From Chloroflexia bacterium (GTDB lineage: Bacteria; Chloroflexota; Chloroflexia; Thermomicrobiales; CFX8): 43,200 nucleotides of DNA. The notes below the pieces were generated by a model that saw only the letters and a program-made list of their open reading frames with translations, ran no database searches and had not been told where the DNA came from. The position numbers were made by a program, and so were the translations under genes. The DNA is taken from assembly GCA_030431755.1 (NCBI GenBank), contig JAUIIK010000031.1:1-43200 (forward strand), given 5' to 3'. Shown here piece by piece: positions 8,359 to 17,244 of the stretch. The stretch's first letter is position 1; each line of letters opens with the position of its first letter.

Positions 8359-9576
8359 ATGACAGGCATTGCGGACAGCTACGACATCGTCATTGTCGGT
8401 GGCCGGGTCGCCGGGTCGGCAGCGGCGCTCGCACTCTCGCGACATGGTTACCGGACGCTGCTGCTGGAGCGGGCAGCGATGCCCTCCGACACGCTCTCGA
8501 CGCACTTCATCTGGCCCGACGGCGTCGCTGCACTCAAGCGCCTCGATGTTCTGGACGAGGTGCGGGCAAGCGGAGTGCCGGAGATCCACTACTTCCAGAG
8601 CTGGGATGGCGAGGACCGACTTGTCGCCGATCTGGTTGAGATTGACGGCGTCGACTTTGGCCTCTGCCCGCGCCGGACGGTGCTGGACGGCATTCTCTTT
8701 CGCCGGGCCGCCGAAGCGCCTGGCGTCGAGGCTCGCGACCACGCGCGGGTGACGGGCTTGCTGCGCGACGATGCCCGGATCACGGGCGTCGAGTGCGAGA
8801 TCGACGGTGAGCGCCAGCAGGTGCGCGCCGAGCTTGTTATTGGCGCTGATGGCCGCAATTCGCGGGTTGCGCGGGAGGTTGGCGCGGAACTGTCGGACGT
8901 CATGCCAGCCGGGCGCTACTGGTACTACGGCTACTTCGAGAACGCCACGCCGCCGGAGCCGGAGGACGCCTTCATCGTCTCGTCCGGCGAGCGTGATTTC
9001 ATTGGCTCAACCCGGACGAACGACGGCTTGCAGATGGTTCTCTACGGCGCGTTCAACGACGACTTCGACGAGTTTCGCCAGGACCATGAGAAGCACTACA
9101 CCGAGCGCGTGATGGCACACCCGGTTGGCGGGCAGCTGCTTGCTGACGCCCGGCTCGTGTCGCAGGTCTCAGGGATCGCTGGGATCGAGGGCTACTACCG
9201 GCAGGCGCACGGCCCGGGCTGGGCGCTCGTTGGCGACGCCGTTCACCAGAAGGACCCGATTGCCGGGCGTGGCGTCAACGAGGCGCTGCGAGGCGCTGAA
9301 TGGCTGGCCGATGCGCTCGCGGACGGCATCGCTGATGCCCGGCTAGAGGGCTATGCCGAGCGGCTGCGGGCGTCGACCTGGCCGAAGTACAAGCTGGCGC
9401 ATATCGTCGCCCGGAGCGATCTGTACCGGACCGATGCCCAAGGCGAGTTGCTTGGTGAACGGCTCGTCTCGAACGCAGCCCTGACGGAGTTCATGCGCCT
9501 CTGGTACGACGACCGCCGGACCTTTGATGAGTATTTCGCTCCGGCGGGAACCGCGCTTGCGGTGGCCGAGGACTGA
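8359..9576 (+). CDS. FAD-dependent oxidoreductase/monooxygenase (geranylgeranyl-reductase/PHBH-like)
   Basis: A 405-residue cytosolic flavoprotein. The N-terminal Rossmann motif VGGRVAGSAAALALSR binds FAD ADP, followed by LLLERAAMPSDTLSTH. A central DG motif (VIGADGRNSRVAR) lies near residue 165-177. The C-terminal FAD-ribityl motif GDAVHQKDPIAGRGVNEAL is near residue 290. This set is typical of the class A flavin monooxygenase / geranylgeranyl reductase superfamily, and the length is usual. The first glycine box reads GGRVAG rather than GxGxxG, which also occurs in this superfamily. Substrate cannot be read from the sequence. The start has only a weak ribosome-binding site (AGGCAG). No functional partners are next to it. 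Confidence 0.85.
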   Translation: MTGIADSYDIVIVGGRVAGSAAALALSRHGYRTLLLERAAMPSDTLSTHFIWPDGVAALKRLDVLDEVRASGVPEIHYFQSWDGEDRLVADLVEIDGVDFGLCPRRTVLDGILFRRAAEAPGVEARDHARVTGLLRDDARITGVECEIDGERQQVRAELVIGADGRNSRVAREVGAELSDVMPAGRYWYYGYFENATPPEPEDAFIVSSGERDFIGSTRTNDGLQMVLYGAFNDDFDEFRQDHEKHYTERVMAHPVGGQLLADARLVSQVSGIAGIEGYYRQAHGPGWALVGDAVHQKDPIAGRGVNEALRGAEWLADALADGIADARLEGYAERLRASTWPKYKLAHIVARSDLYRTDAQGELLGERLVSNAALTEFMRLWYDDRRTFDEYFAPAGTALAVAED

Positions 9577-9951
9577 CCGTCGTTGTAGAGGTCAGGAGGA
9601 AGTCGAAATCCGGCGTGAGGATGGGCACGTTCGTTGCGTTTCCCGTTCCCGTGGAGTACCCATCATCGCACTTGGCATCCCGACGCAGGAGGGATCTTGC
9701 TGCGAGCGTGTCACCCGTCGGTTTCAGGTAGTCGATGGCATGAAACCAGCGACAGTAGTAGGGGCGTGATTCATCACGCCCGGTATCCACAGCCAGCGAA
9801 CGTATGCGGGTTCCAGGCGCGGACGTGAGGGGCACCCTCTGGGTCCACGCCCCTACACGATACCGGACTCCCTCACCATGAAACAGCGTAGATCCCTCGT
9901 CGCCTCGGGATACCAATCCTGGAGTGGGAGGTGCGCCAGGGAGGGTTCACG
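9577..9951. other. Intergenic region with inverted-repeat element, no gene seen
   Basis: No convincing coding frame is present. Apart from the element at 9758-9856 and its downstream extension to 9886, it contains the short inverted repeat GGTTTCA/TGAAACC around 9720-9747. The two flanking genes converge here. Confidence 0.6.
9758..9856. repeat. Inverted-repeat (MITE/REP-like) element, family 1 copy A
   Basis: The 99-bp element is bounded by perfect 11-bp inverted ends GTAGGGGCGTG/CACGCCCCTAC. A nested palindrome GGGCGTGAT-TC-ATCACGCCC lies at 9762-9781. The right end plus 30 bp downstream (9841-9886) recurs at 28453-28498. Related ends beginning GTAGGG occur at 28322 and 33345. Confidence 0.75.
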
Positions 9952-11862
9952 TTAGCTGAAGCCGCGGCTGCCGCCGCCACCACCGCCGCCGAATGAGCCG
10001 CCGCCGCCGCTGAAGCCGCCACCGGAGCGGCCGCTGGAGTTCGAGTAGGGGCGGAAGGTCGATGAGGCCTGGTTGAACATGCTGAAGAGCCCGTCGCTCA
10101 TGCCCTGGAGCGAGCTGGAGAAGCCGCCGCTCATATCGTTGAGGGACGGCATTCCAGGGCCGCTGCCGCCACCGCCGCTATTGACGATGACCGGGCGCTG
10201 GCGGTGCCAGTCGCGCATGTGGCGCGGCCCGTACCAGCGCGGCGCGGGCGCGCCAATGCGGGCAAACTTCCGCACCCAGCTCTTCTCGATCCCGAAGGCG
10301 ATGGCGTAGGGCAGGTACTTCTCGAAGACATCCTGGGCCTCGGCGAGGTCGCCATATTGCTCGATCTGCTCGAGATAGCGGCGGAAGGCCACCCAGCGGG
10401 CGGCAGCTTCCGCGCCTTTCGGCGTCTTGCGGGGCATCCAGCGCGAGGCGATGATGACGCCGATGGCGACGATGCCGAGGCCGATCAGAACGGCAATGGC
10501 GAAGGGCGCGAAGCTCCCGACCGCGCCCCAGAAGACGAAGCCCAGGAAGGCGATTGCGCCGAAGAGCACCATCCCGCCAATGCGCCAGCCGGTCCGAACC
10601 GATTCCGGGTTGCTCGGGAAGTAGCCGCGTTGGACGAGCTCGGCGTAGTAGGCCTTGCGGACCTCCGTCTGCTTCTGGCCGAAGCTCTTGCGGATGTCCT
10701 TGAGATTGACCGTCGTGCGGCTCCCGAAGAGCGTCGTCGCCATCGACCGTTCGGAGGTGCTGAGCCCTTCGAAGGAGCCGATCTTGCTGATTTGCCAGTC
10801 GCGGCCGGTCGTGACGCCGAGGATCTCCGAGTTGTCCTCCTCGATGTGGATGATGTCGCGCTCGGCAAGGTCGACCATCGTCGCGATCAGGTCATGGATG
10901 TCGGCCCGTTCGTCGATGAGCGTGCCAACGACGCCGGGCGGCAGGTCGTCTGGCGGCTCGCGCAAGATGTCGACCGGGATCTCGACCGGCGTGTCGCGCC
11001 CGTAGCTGTGCCAGATGCCGTAGAGGGCAACCGGCCCGCCGACGGCGAGCATCAAGCCCGCGCCGAGAAAGAGGACGTTGGCGAGCGCCTTGTATGGCTC
11101 CAGCCGCTCCTCGCGAGCGCGGCGGGCGTCGTCGGCAGCTTGCCAGGTCGGTTCGCTGGCAGTGGTGATCTGTGGGAATGTGACGCGCGGCTCAATGGCG
11201 CCGCCCTGGTCGATGTTCGTGGCCTGGAAGATGACGGTGTCGCCGTCGATCTGCTGGATCGTGACGTTGTCGGCGTCGTAGTCGTGGGTGAAGACTTCGG
11301 CCAGGAGATCGTTTTCGGATAGCTCGGACGGCAGGTTGATGGTGATCGTGCTGCTGGTGATGTCGGCTGCGAAGTCCTCGTCGATGGCCCGCCACCAGAC
11401 CTGGTTGGTCGGCGGGTCGCCATAGACGCGCAGGCCGCCGCGTATGTCGTAGCTGAGGGTGAACTGGCGGGACTCCGGGCCGATGGCCGGCGCGAAGTAC
11501 CAGCGGATATCGAGATCGCCGCCGAACTGGCTGAGCCGGTAGGTGTTGGGCTGGCTGAAGCTGCCGTCGTCGCGGACGTAGGGCGTGCCGTCTTCGGAAA
11601 GCTCGACGTTGGAGATCTCCTCGATCCGGCCAAGCGGGATGACGGCGAAGCCCTGGCTGAAATAGCCGCTGTCGAAGGAGATCACCTGATCCTCAGTGAC
11701 GTGGAAGGTGCCGTCCTGGTTGACGTCGATGGTGACATCGTAGCGTTCCCAGTGGAGGGTCTTCTCGCCCGGCGTCGTCGTATCGCAGGCGCTGAGCACC
11801 AGCACCAAGACCAGCACGCTCGCGAGTGCCGCGAAACGTCCGAGATTTGCCCGGCTCATCAC
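9952..11862 (-). CDS. DUF2207-family membrane lipoprotein with Gly-rich C-terminal tail
   Basis: A 636-residue envelope protein. GTG 11862 and ATG 11859 are adjacent starts, with AGGAG upstream on the minus strand. It begins with a lipoprotein signal (LVLVLVLSAC, lipobox LSAC), then a long beta-rich extracytoplasmic DUF2207 domain (WERYDVTIDVNQDGTFHVTE...). A transmembrane segment lies near residue 265-285, a cytosolic region follows (FGSRTTVNLKDIRKSFG), and two more membrane segments near residues 430-475. The last ~45 residues are low-complexity glycine and serine (GGGGSFGGGGGGGSRGFS). This layout and the glycine tail are typical of DUF2207 (YciQ-like) proteins, whose role is not established. 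It is transcribed alone. Confidence 0.85.
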   Translation of the reverse strand: MMSRANLGRFAALASVLVLVLVLSACDTTTPGEKTLHWERYDVTIDVNQDGTFHVTEDQVISFDSGYFSQGFAVIPLGRIEEISNVELSEDGTPYVRDDGSFSQPNTYRLSQFGGDLDIRWYFAPAIGPESRQFTLSYDIRGGLRVYGDPPTNQVWWRAIDEDFAADITSSTITINLPSELSENDLLAEVFTHDYDADNVTIQQIDGDTVIFQATNIDQGGAIEPRVTFPQITTASEPTWQAADDARRAREERLEPYKALANVLFLGAGLMLAVGGPVALYGIWHSYGRDTPVEIPVDILREPPDDLPPGVVGTLIDERADIHDLIATMVDLAERDIIHIEEDNSEILGVTTGRDWQISKIGSFEGLSTSERSMATTLFGSRTTVNLKDIRKSFGQKQTEVRKAYYAELVQRGYFPSNPESVRTGWRIGGMVLFGAIAFLGFVFWGAVGSFAPFAIAVLIGLGIVAIGVIIASRWMPRKTPKGAEAAARWVAFRRYLEQIEQYGDLAEAQDVFEKYLPYAIAFGIEKSWVRKFARIGAPAPRWYGPRHMRDWHRQRPVIVNSGGGGSGPGMPSLNDMSGGFSSSLQGMSDGLFSMFNQASSTFRPYSNSSGRSGGGFSGGGGSFGGGGGGGSRGFS

Positions 11863-11947
11863 CCTGCTACGTCTCCTCTAGTGTTCTGTGACACATGATT
11901 TGGTCAACAACCTGTCGCTTCCTAGATGACTCATCACGCATCAAGCT

Positions 11948-12055
11948 TGTCATTTCGACCCCTTCGACTACGCTCAGGGGCAGGCTCTGGGAGAAATCTC
12001 TGTGTAACGCTTCACTGATGTTCGACTGAGATTCCTCGCTCCGCTCGAAATGACA
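11948..12055. repeat. Inverted-repeat element, family 2 copy A
   Basis: The ends TGTCATTTCGA (11948-11958) and TCGAAATGACA (12045-12055) are a perfect 11-bp inverted repeat. Subterminal GAGAAATCTC and GAGATTCCTCGCTCCGC also pair. A second copy lies at 33140-33222. No transposase is present, so it is a non-autonomous or REP-like element. The rest of 11863-12203 holds no gene. Confidence 0.75.
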
Positions 12056-12203
12056 GTGTCGTTGCGGTTGAGTTGCCCGGCGAAGTGAGACGGCCCCTTC
12101 ACGTCACAAGTACAGGGCACTAGTGAAAGCTGCTTCTGTTTACCGGGCATTGCGGCCCGTTGCGATTGTAGTCTGCGGGCTGGATGGCGGGCAGGGCGTT
12201 TGG

Positions 12204-12974
12204 TCAGGGTGTGCTGGCGAAGATGCCGGCGGCGACCCGGTCGGCCGTCTGCTTGCCGAGTTTCTTCTCCGCCCAATAGCGCGTTGTGCGGTAGAGGCTC
12301 TCGAAGGTCCCGGCATCGCTCCAGAAGCCGTCGAGCTCGTGCCAGTCGAGCTGGCCGTCCTGCAAGTAGCGGTTGTTGGCGTCGGTGATCTCCAGCTCGC
12401 CGCGGTCGGATGGCTCCAGCCCGCCGATGTAGTCGAAGATCTGGGCATCGTAGATGTAGAGGCCGGTCACGGCGTATGGGCTGCGCGGGTTGGCCGGTTT
12501 CTCCTCGATGTCGATGATGCGCGCCGGGTCGTCGGCGGAGAATACCGGACAGCCGAAACGGTGCGGGTCCGGCACCTCCTTGAGGAAGATCGTCGCGCCG
12601 CCGCGAAAGCCCTCGACGGCCGGCCGGATGTCGGCGTCGGTGGTGTTGTCGCCGAGAATGACGCAGATCGGCTCCTCGTCGGCAAATGTCTTGGCGAAGC
12701 TCAGCGCCTGGGCGATGCCGCCATTCTCTTCCTGGTAGGCGTACTCGAGCTGGCGGATGCCGAAGTCCCGGCCATTGCGGAGGACTGGCAGGAAGTCGCC
12801 GGCATGTTGGCCGCCGGTGACGATCATGATCTCGTCGATGCCGGCTGACACGAGCGTCGATATCGGGTAGTAGATCATGGGCTGGTCGTAGACCGGCAGC
12901 AAGTGTTTGTTGGTTGCGTAGGTGAGCGGGTAGAGCCTGCTACCGCGCCCTCCGGCCAGGATAATGCCTTTCAT
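12204..12974 (-). CDS. rmlA: Glucose-1-phosphate thymidylyltransferase-like sugar nucleotidyltransferase
   Basis: A 256-residue cytosolic enzyme that would join dTTP and glucose-1-phosphate to dTDP-glucose, the first step of dTDP-rhamnose and related envelope sugars. ATG 12974 is chosen over an upstream in-frame start because GGGGAGGAAGAGG lies just ahead and it puts the diagnostic motif at the N-terminus: MKGIILAGGRGSRLYPLT, with the GG-x-G-x-RL-x-P-x-T nucleotide-binding loop. Further family motifs are KHLLPVYDQPMIYYP, VILGDNTTD, IIDIEEKPANPRS and YAVTGLYIYD. It is shorter than classical RmlA (~290 residues), so another NDP-sugar specificity is possible. No other rml genes are nearby, which makes it an isolated gene. 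Confidence 0.85.
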   Translation of the reverse strand: MKGIILAGGRGSRLYPLTYATNKHLLPVYDQPMIYYPISTLVSAGIDEIMIVTGGQHAGDFLPVLRNGRDFGIRQLEYAYQEENGGIAQALSFAKTFADEEPICVILGDNTTDADIRPAVEGFRGGATIFLKEVPDPHRFGCPVFSADDPARIIDIEEKPANPRSPYAVTGLYIYDAQIFDYIGGLEPSDRGELEITDANNRYLQDGQLDWHELDGFWSDAGTFESLYRTTRYWAEKKLGKQTADRVAAGIFASTP

Positions 12975-13049
12975 CGCCTCTTCCTCCCCATCTGTGACGC
13001 GGGACATTGCCGCCCGCACGGCAATGCGTTCTCCGGGTGGGCTGGCGGG

Positions 13050-13364
13050 TCAGGAGCCGTTCACGTTGTCGCTGCCGAGGCGCATCGTGAGCCAGAGGCC
13101 GAGCCCGGAGATGGCCAGGCCGAAGAGCGTGCCGGTAATCTGTTTCCAGCCGAAGCCGGATTGCGGCAGGCCGAGCGCGAGCGGATCGGCGAAGACGGAG
13201 ACCAGCGTCAGGATGACGCCGAAGGCCAGAATCACGAATGCTCCAGCTCGCAATTGCTCTCGCACCTGGCTGGTTATCCCCTCGCCGGTTCTCTCAGCTT
13301 CTATGATTGCGCTGCTCCAATGCCCTGGATCGTCAAGACCGGCCGGCAAGCCGGACTTGCCCAA
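13050..13364 (-). CDS. Small two-helix membrane protein of unknown function
   Basis: A 104-residue frame with a TTG start. Residues ~40-62 (AGAFVILAFGVILTLVSVFADPL) and ~75-95 (ITGTLFGLAISGLGLWLTM) are plausible transmembrane helices with a soluble N-terminus. I do not recognise the family. It lies 50 bp downstream of the M24-like gene on the other side and 76 bp from rmlA, all on the minus strand, so it could be co-transcribed. The ribosome-binding site is poor and the exact start is uncertain. Confidence 0.5.
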   Translation of the reverse strand: MGKSGLPAGLDDPGHWSSAIIEAERTGEGITSQVREQLRAGAFVILAFGVILTLVSVFADPLALGLPQSGFGWKQITGTLFGLAISGLGLWLTMRLGSDNVNGS

Positions 13365-13413
13365 CCCGCGGCAGTATATCAGCCGCGCCGGATTTGCCCG
13401 TGCGCACAGGCAG

Positions 13414-14541
13414 CTAGCGCACGATCAGGTCACGCGGGTAGCTCGTCAAGCGTTCCGCGCCGCTGTCGGTGATGGCGACGGTCTCGCTGACGCTCATATC
13501 GCCGCAGCTGACGTAGACGTGCAGGACCATGCCGGCTTCGAGCGGGCGCGCCTCGTCGGCGGCGATGCGGAAGCGGTCGATGTCTCCGCCAATGACCGAC
13601 GGCTCGTGAAATGACAGGGCGTAGCCGGTCAGCTGCATGGCCCACTCGCCGGCCGGAAGCCTATCGCGGACAACGGCGTCGAGCTCCAACGAGATCGCGC
13701 CGGGCGTCATGCGCGCCAGCTGCTCGTCCTGCAGGCCGCGCAGGAGCTCGTAGCGCTCGCGCGTCTCCGCGCTAGGCTCGCCGATCGAGACCATCCGCAT
13801 GATCCTGGCCCAGTAGCGGTTGACTGCGTTCGACATCTCCAGCCGGACGAGGTCGCCGCCCTCCAGCTCCCGGTCACTCAGGCCGCCGTGGATCTGTTGG
13901 AGCCGGTCGCCGGAGGCGATGACGCCGATGCGCGGAGTGTCGGCCCCGGCATCGATCAAAGCCGCAGCGACGGCGGAACCGATCATGCGTTCGGTGTTGC
14001 CGGCGGAACAGGCGTCGATCCCTGCTACCAGCGCTTGCTCGATGGCCGCGGCCGCGCGCCGGTGCATTGCGATCTCTTCGGCGGAGCGAATCAGCCGTTG
14101 CGCTCCGATTTCGAGCGAGAGGTCGATGAACGTGCGGTTGAAGAGCGCCGCTGAGAGCAGCTCGAAGCGCCCGACGGAGAGCTGTGGCGAGAGCTTCTCG
14201 ATGCCGATTCTCAACGCGCGCGAGTCGACCTCATCGATAAGGTTCGCGAGGGTAAAGACGGGATCTTCGATGTCGTCGTAGTAGCGCGCGTTGTCGAGCC
14301 AGGAGCTGGCCTCGAAGCTGGCCCGTTCGGCATAGCGCAGCAGGTGGACCGGCGCGGCCTCTTGCGGCACCAGGAGGGCCTGGAAGGTTGTCGTCGCGCC
14401 AGCGAAGCCTGTCAGGTAGTAGATCGTGTCGGCGTCGACAATGACGGCGAATTCACTGCGCTGGAGCGCCATGTTTTCGCGCAATTGTGCCCAGCGGCGT
14501 TCGAACTCCGCATCGCTAAATACACGTCCGTTAGCGTTCAT
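13414..14541 (-). CDS. M24 (pita-bread) family protein with apparently lost metal-binding residues
   Basis: A 375-residue protein with the two-domain creatinase/prolidase layout: an N-terminal domain (MALQRSEFAVIVDADTIYYLTGF...) and a C-terminal M24 domain. I chose ATG 14541, because the frame is open to 14688 but the upstream part is unconserved in character and would crowd the divergent promoter region. In metal-dependent M24 peptidases the IDFG and SDITR segments carry two Asp ligands. Here the aligned segments read VRLEMSNAVNRYWARIMR, so both are replaced. The LSFHEP segment keeps a His, and the late Glu region reads HVYVSCGD. It thus resembles creatinase-type, metal-independent members. 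Hydrolysis of a small C-N substrate is possible, and peptidase activity is doubtful. Confidence 0.8.
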   Translation of the reverse strand: MNANGRVFSDAEFERRWAQLRENMALQRSEFAVIVDADTIYYLTGFAGATTTFQALLVPQEAAPVHLLRYAERASFEASSWLDNARYYDDIEDPVFTLANLIDEVDSRALRIGIEKLSPQLSVGRFELLSAALFNRTFIDLSLEIGAQRLIRSAEEIAMHRRAAAAIEQALVAGIDACSAGNTERMIGSAVAAALIDAGADTPRIGVIASGDRLQQIHGGLSDRELEGGDLVRLEMSNAVNRYWARIMRMVSIGEPSAETRERYELLRGLQDEQLARMTPGAISLELDAVVRDRLPAGEWAMQLTGYALSFHEPSVIGGDIDRFRIAADEARPLEAGMVLHVYVSCGDMSVSETVAITDSGAERLTSYPRDLIVR

Positions 14542-14659
14542 TGCCGCGCTGGCCTTCCAGGTACGTCCAACCTTGCACTGATGATACTCCCCCGGCTCAA
14601 CCCGGTCCGGTGTCGATGGTGTGACAGGGGCTATCATGGTGGCTGGAAGGGGGATAGAT

Positions 14660-16189
14660 ATGGAAGCAGGGATCTGGGATATCGTCATTGTCGGCGCTGG
14701 GCCGGCCGGCTGCGCGCTGGCGGCGCGCTTGAGCGAGGATGCTGCGCTGCGGGTGCTGCTCCTCGAAGCCGGGCCGGACTACGGCTCGGAGGCCGCAGGC
14801 TGGCCCGAGGATCTGCTGAACCCAACCTTCTTGCCGGTCAATACGCACTCCTGGGATTACTACCACCGGCCGGATGCGGCCGGCCGGGAGCTGCAGCTGC
14901 CGCGCGCGAAGGTCGTCGGTGGCTCGGCGGCGATTAATGGCGCGATGTGGATCCGTGGCTCGGCGCTCGACTACGACGACTGGGCGGCGCGTGGCAACCC
15001 CGGCTGGGATGCTGCTTCCTTGATGCCCGCCGTCAAGCGCGTTGAAACCGACCCCGCCGGCGGGCCATTGCACGGCTCGCACGGTCCGGTGACAATCCAC
15101 CGGGCGACACGCGACGAGCAATCGCCGCTGGACCACGCCTTCCTGGAATCGTCCCAGGAGCTTGGCTTCGAGTATGTTGACGATATCAACGGCAGTGAAG
15201 TCCAGGCCCCGTGTGTGGGCCAGACACCCAAGAATTTCATTGACGGCAGCCGCCAGAACAGCTCTCTGAGCTACCTGCGGGCAGCTCGTGGGCGTGAGAA
15301 TCTGGCGATTGTGCCTGACGTGCTGGCCGACCGCTTGCTCATCGAGGGGCGGAAGGTGATCGGGGTGCGCGCCGCCGACGGGCGCGAGTTCCGGGGGCGC
15401 GAGACGATCCTCTGTTGCGGTTCCTATGGTTCCCCGGCTGTGCTGCTGCGGTCCGGCGTCGGCCCCGCGGCAGAGCTGGCCGAGCTGGGCATCGAGCCGG
15501 TCGTCAACCTGCCCGGTGTCGGCCGGAGCTTGATGGACCATCCGCAGGTCGCCCGGCAAAGCGGTCTGACATCGTTCATTGTCAAACCTGAGTATGCGCG
15601 GAACACACCGACATTCATCAATACGATGCTCAAGGCGCGCAGCAGCCAGGTTGACCGTGAGATCGACATCCATCTCTATCCCGGCGAGACCTTCGACGAA
15701 CGCGCCGACGGCTGGACGCTGGCATTCGGCGTCAGCCTCCAGTTTGCGCGGTCGATGGGCTCGGTCCGGCTGACGTCGGCCGATCCGGAGGCCCCGTTGG
15801 CCATCGACCACAACTATTTCAGCGACCCGCGTGATCTCGAAGCGCTCTGTGATGGCTACGAATTGCTCCAGCGCATCGCGACGATCCCGCCGCTGCGTGA
15901 TCTGCTGGAGGGGCCGCTGCGTGATGGGCCGCATCTCCAGGACCGCGAGGCGCTACGCGCGGTCGTGCGCGCCGAGGTTGGGACGACCTATCACCCCTCG
16001 ACGACCTGCAAGATGGGGCCGTTGCGGGACGCAAGCTCCGTCGTCAATCAGCGCTGCCAGGTGCGTGGCTTGAGCGGCGCTCGTGTCGTCGATGCGTCGA
16101 TCTTCCCCTACGGGCCGCGCGCCAATCTGCACTTCTCCGTCTGCGCCGTCGCCGAACATGCTGCGGAGCTGATCCGCGCCGGACACTAA
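14660..16189 (+). CDS. GMC-family FAD oxidoreductase (choline dehydrogenase-like)
   Basis: A 509-residue flavoenzyme that oxidises an alcohol to an aldehyde or ketone. ATG 14660 is chosen, with AAGGGGG upstream. The frame is open from 14621. The N-terminal FAD motif is IVIVGAGPAGCALAARLSED, followed by LLLEAGPDYG. GMC signature 1 is PRAKVVGGSAAINGAMWIRG and signature 2 is CCGSYGSPAVLLRSGVGP. The active-site region near the end has YHPSTTCKMG (catalytic His) and RVVDASIFPYGPRANLHFSV, where the usual final Asn/His is probably the N or H of NLH. Substrate is unknown. It is divergent from the M24-like gene, so they may share a control region, and the pairing suggests catabolism of a small metabolite (inference). 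Confidence 0.9.
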   Translation: MEAGIWDIVIVGAGPAGCALAARLSEDAALRVLLLEAGPDYGSEAAGWPEDLLNPTFLPVNTHSWDYYHRPDAAGRELQLPRAKVVGGSAAINGAMWIRGSALDYDDWAARGNPGWDAASLMPAVKRVETDPAGGPLHGSHGPVTIHRATRDEQSPLDHAFLESSQELGFEYVDDINGSEVQAPCVGQTPKNFIDGSRQNSSLSYLRAARGRENLAIVPDVLADRLLIEGRKVIGVRAADGREFRGRETILCCGSYGSPAVLLRSGVGPAAELAELGIEPVVNLPGVGRSLMDHPQVARQSGLTSFIVKPEYARNTPTFINTMLKARSSQVDREIDIHLYPGETFDERADGWTLAFGVSLQFARSMGSVRLTSADPEAPLAIDHNYFSDPRDLEALCDGYELLQRIATIPPLRDLLEGPLRDGPHLQDREALRAVVRAEVGTTYHPSTTCKMGPLRDASSVVNQRCQVRGLSGARVVDASIFPYGPRANLHFSVCAVAEHAAELIRAGH

Positions 16190-16202
16190 GCGCACAAAAG
16201 AA

Positions 16203-16233
16203 CGCCCGACTCCTTTGGGGGAGGAGCCGGGCG
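16203..16233. terminator. Bidirectional terminator between convergent genes
   Basis: CGCCCGACTCCT (16203-16214) pairs with AGGAGCCGGGCG (16222-16233), with one mismatch and a 7-nt loop. It lies between the GMC gene and the convergent PRC-barrel gene. Confidence 0.7.
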
Positions 16234-16269
16234 CTACGCTGGCGCGTGAGGGCTTGGGACATCGGGGAG

Positions 16270-16515
16270 CTAGATGATCGACGGATGCTCCCAGTCGAGG
16301 TCGCTGTAGTCCTTTTCGGTAATGTTCAGCTCGACCCGGCGCTCGGTGTCGACAACCAGGTTGACGAACGTAAAGGGCACGAAGATGTCACGGTGATGTG
16401 TCCGGTCAATCAACATGTCGTGCTCGCGCACTTGCTTGATTGAGCCGATCAGCACTGCGTCTGATGTATAGACCTCCATGTTTGGCTGGATTTCGACAAG
16501 GCTTTGCATACTCAT
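16270..16515 (-). CDS. Small PRC-barrel/DUF2171-like protein
   Basis: An 81-residue cytosolic protein beginning at ATG 16515 with AGGGAT upstream. The pattern MEVYTSDAVLIGSIKQV...DMLIDRTHHRDIFVPFTFV is typical of small PRC-barrel / DUF2171 proteins, which often pair with stress or redox functions in Thermomicrobia and Deinococcus relatives. It lies 39 bp downstream of a CBS-PRC protein on the same strand, so the two are very likely one operon, and both carry the same kind of fold. No specific ligand is visible. Confidence 0.7.
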   Translation of the reverse strand: MSMQSLVEIQPNMEVYTSDAVLIGSIKQVREHDMLIDRTHHRDIFVPFTFVNLVVDTERRVELNITEKDYSDLDWEHPSII

Positions 16516-16554
16516 GGCGCTATCCCTTCAGTCGCTACGGTTGCGGCTATGCCG

Positions 16555-17244
16555 TTAGCTGGCCGCAGTCGGGACGTGCTCTTCGTCCAAATCCTCGACA
16601 TCGGAGAGGAAGCCGAACTCGGTCTTGCCGAAGTCGAGATAGACAGCTTCATCATCGGCGTTGGCGACATGATCAGCCGCGACGCGCTTGTGGTGGCGTC
16701 CGAGTAGGCCGTGCTCGATAGTGAAGGAGGCGACGTGGTCGCGTTCCAGCACGATCTCATCGACCTTGCCGAGCTTGTTGCCGTCGGTGCCGAGAACATC
16801 CATGCCGACCACAATCGTGTGAAGAGGCTGCCCGTTCTCGTCAGTGACAGCCCCGCGTCCAGCCAGGACGGTTTCGGACTCGCGCATGATGACTTCACGG
16901 TCAACGACGCCAACGAAAAGGCCGCTATCGTCAACGACCGGGATGCGGTCGGCGTCGAAGTCCACGCTGCCGAGATCTGTCCGGGCGTCTGCGAGCGTCT
17001 GGGTCTGCTTCAGGACGGGGACAGTTACCGCAACGTCGCGGGCTTTGAGCTCGAGATCGGCATCCGAAAGCTCGCGCATACGGCCGCGGGTCAGCAGTCC
17101 AACCGGCCCTGACGCGTCGATCAGGATCAGCGAGCGAACCGTTTCAAGTTCAAACTGCTGCTTGGCATTCTTCACCGGTTCGTCTGCCGCCATCAGGTTG
17201 TCGGCATCGTGCATGAATTCGCGAACCGTCATGTCAAAGCTCAT
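16555..17244 (-). CDS. CBS-domain pair fused to a PRC-barrel domain
   Basis: A 229-residue cytosolic protein starting at ATG 17244 after a strong GGAAAGGAG site. Residues ~5-60 and ~68-125 are two CBS motifs (TVREFMHDADNLMAADEPV..., RDVAVTVPVLKQTQTLADA..., IPVVDDSGLFVGVVDREVI). Such a pair usually binds adenine nucleotides. Residues ~140-205 form a PRC-barrel (HTIVVGMDVLGTDGNKLGKVDEIVLE... FTIEHGLLGRHHKRVAADHV). The fusion suggests a nucleotide- or energy-sensing adaptor, with the next gene (PRC-only) as a likely partner (inference). The acidic tail ends at residue 229. Confidence 0.8.
   Translation of the reverse strand: MSFDMTVREFMHDADNLMAADEPVKNAKQQFELETVRSLILIDASGPVGLLTRGRMRELSDADLELKARDVAVTVPVLKQTQTLADARTDLGSVDFDADRIPVVDDSGLFVGVVDREVIMRESETVLAGRGAVTDENGQPLHTIVVGMDVLGTDGNKLGKVDEIVLERDHVASFTIEHGLLGRHHKRVAADHVANADDEAVYLDFGKTEFGFLSDVEDLDEEHVPTAAS

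Noticed and set aside
10204-11322. 372-codon plus-strand frame opposite the DUF2207 gene
   Set aside because: It is a shadow of the GC-rich minus-strand gene. The minus-strand product has a lipobox and the DUF2207 layout, whereas this one is low-complexity Arg/Asp/Ala.
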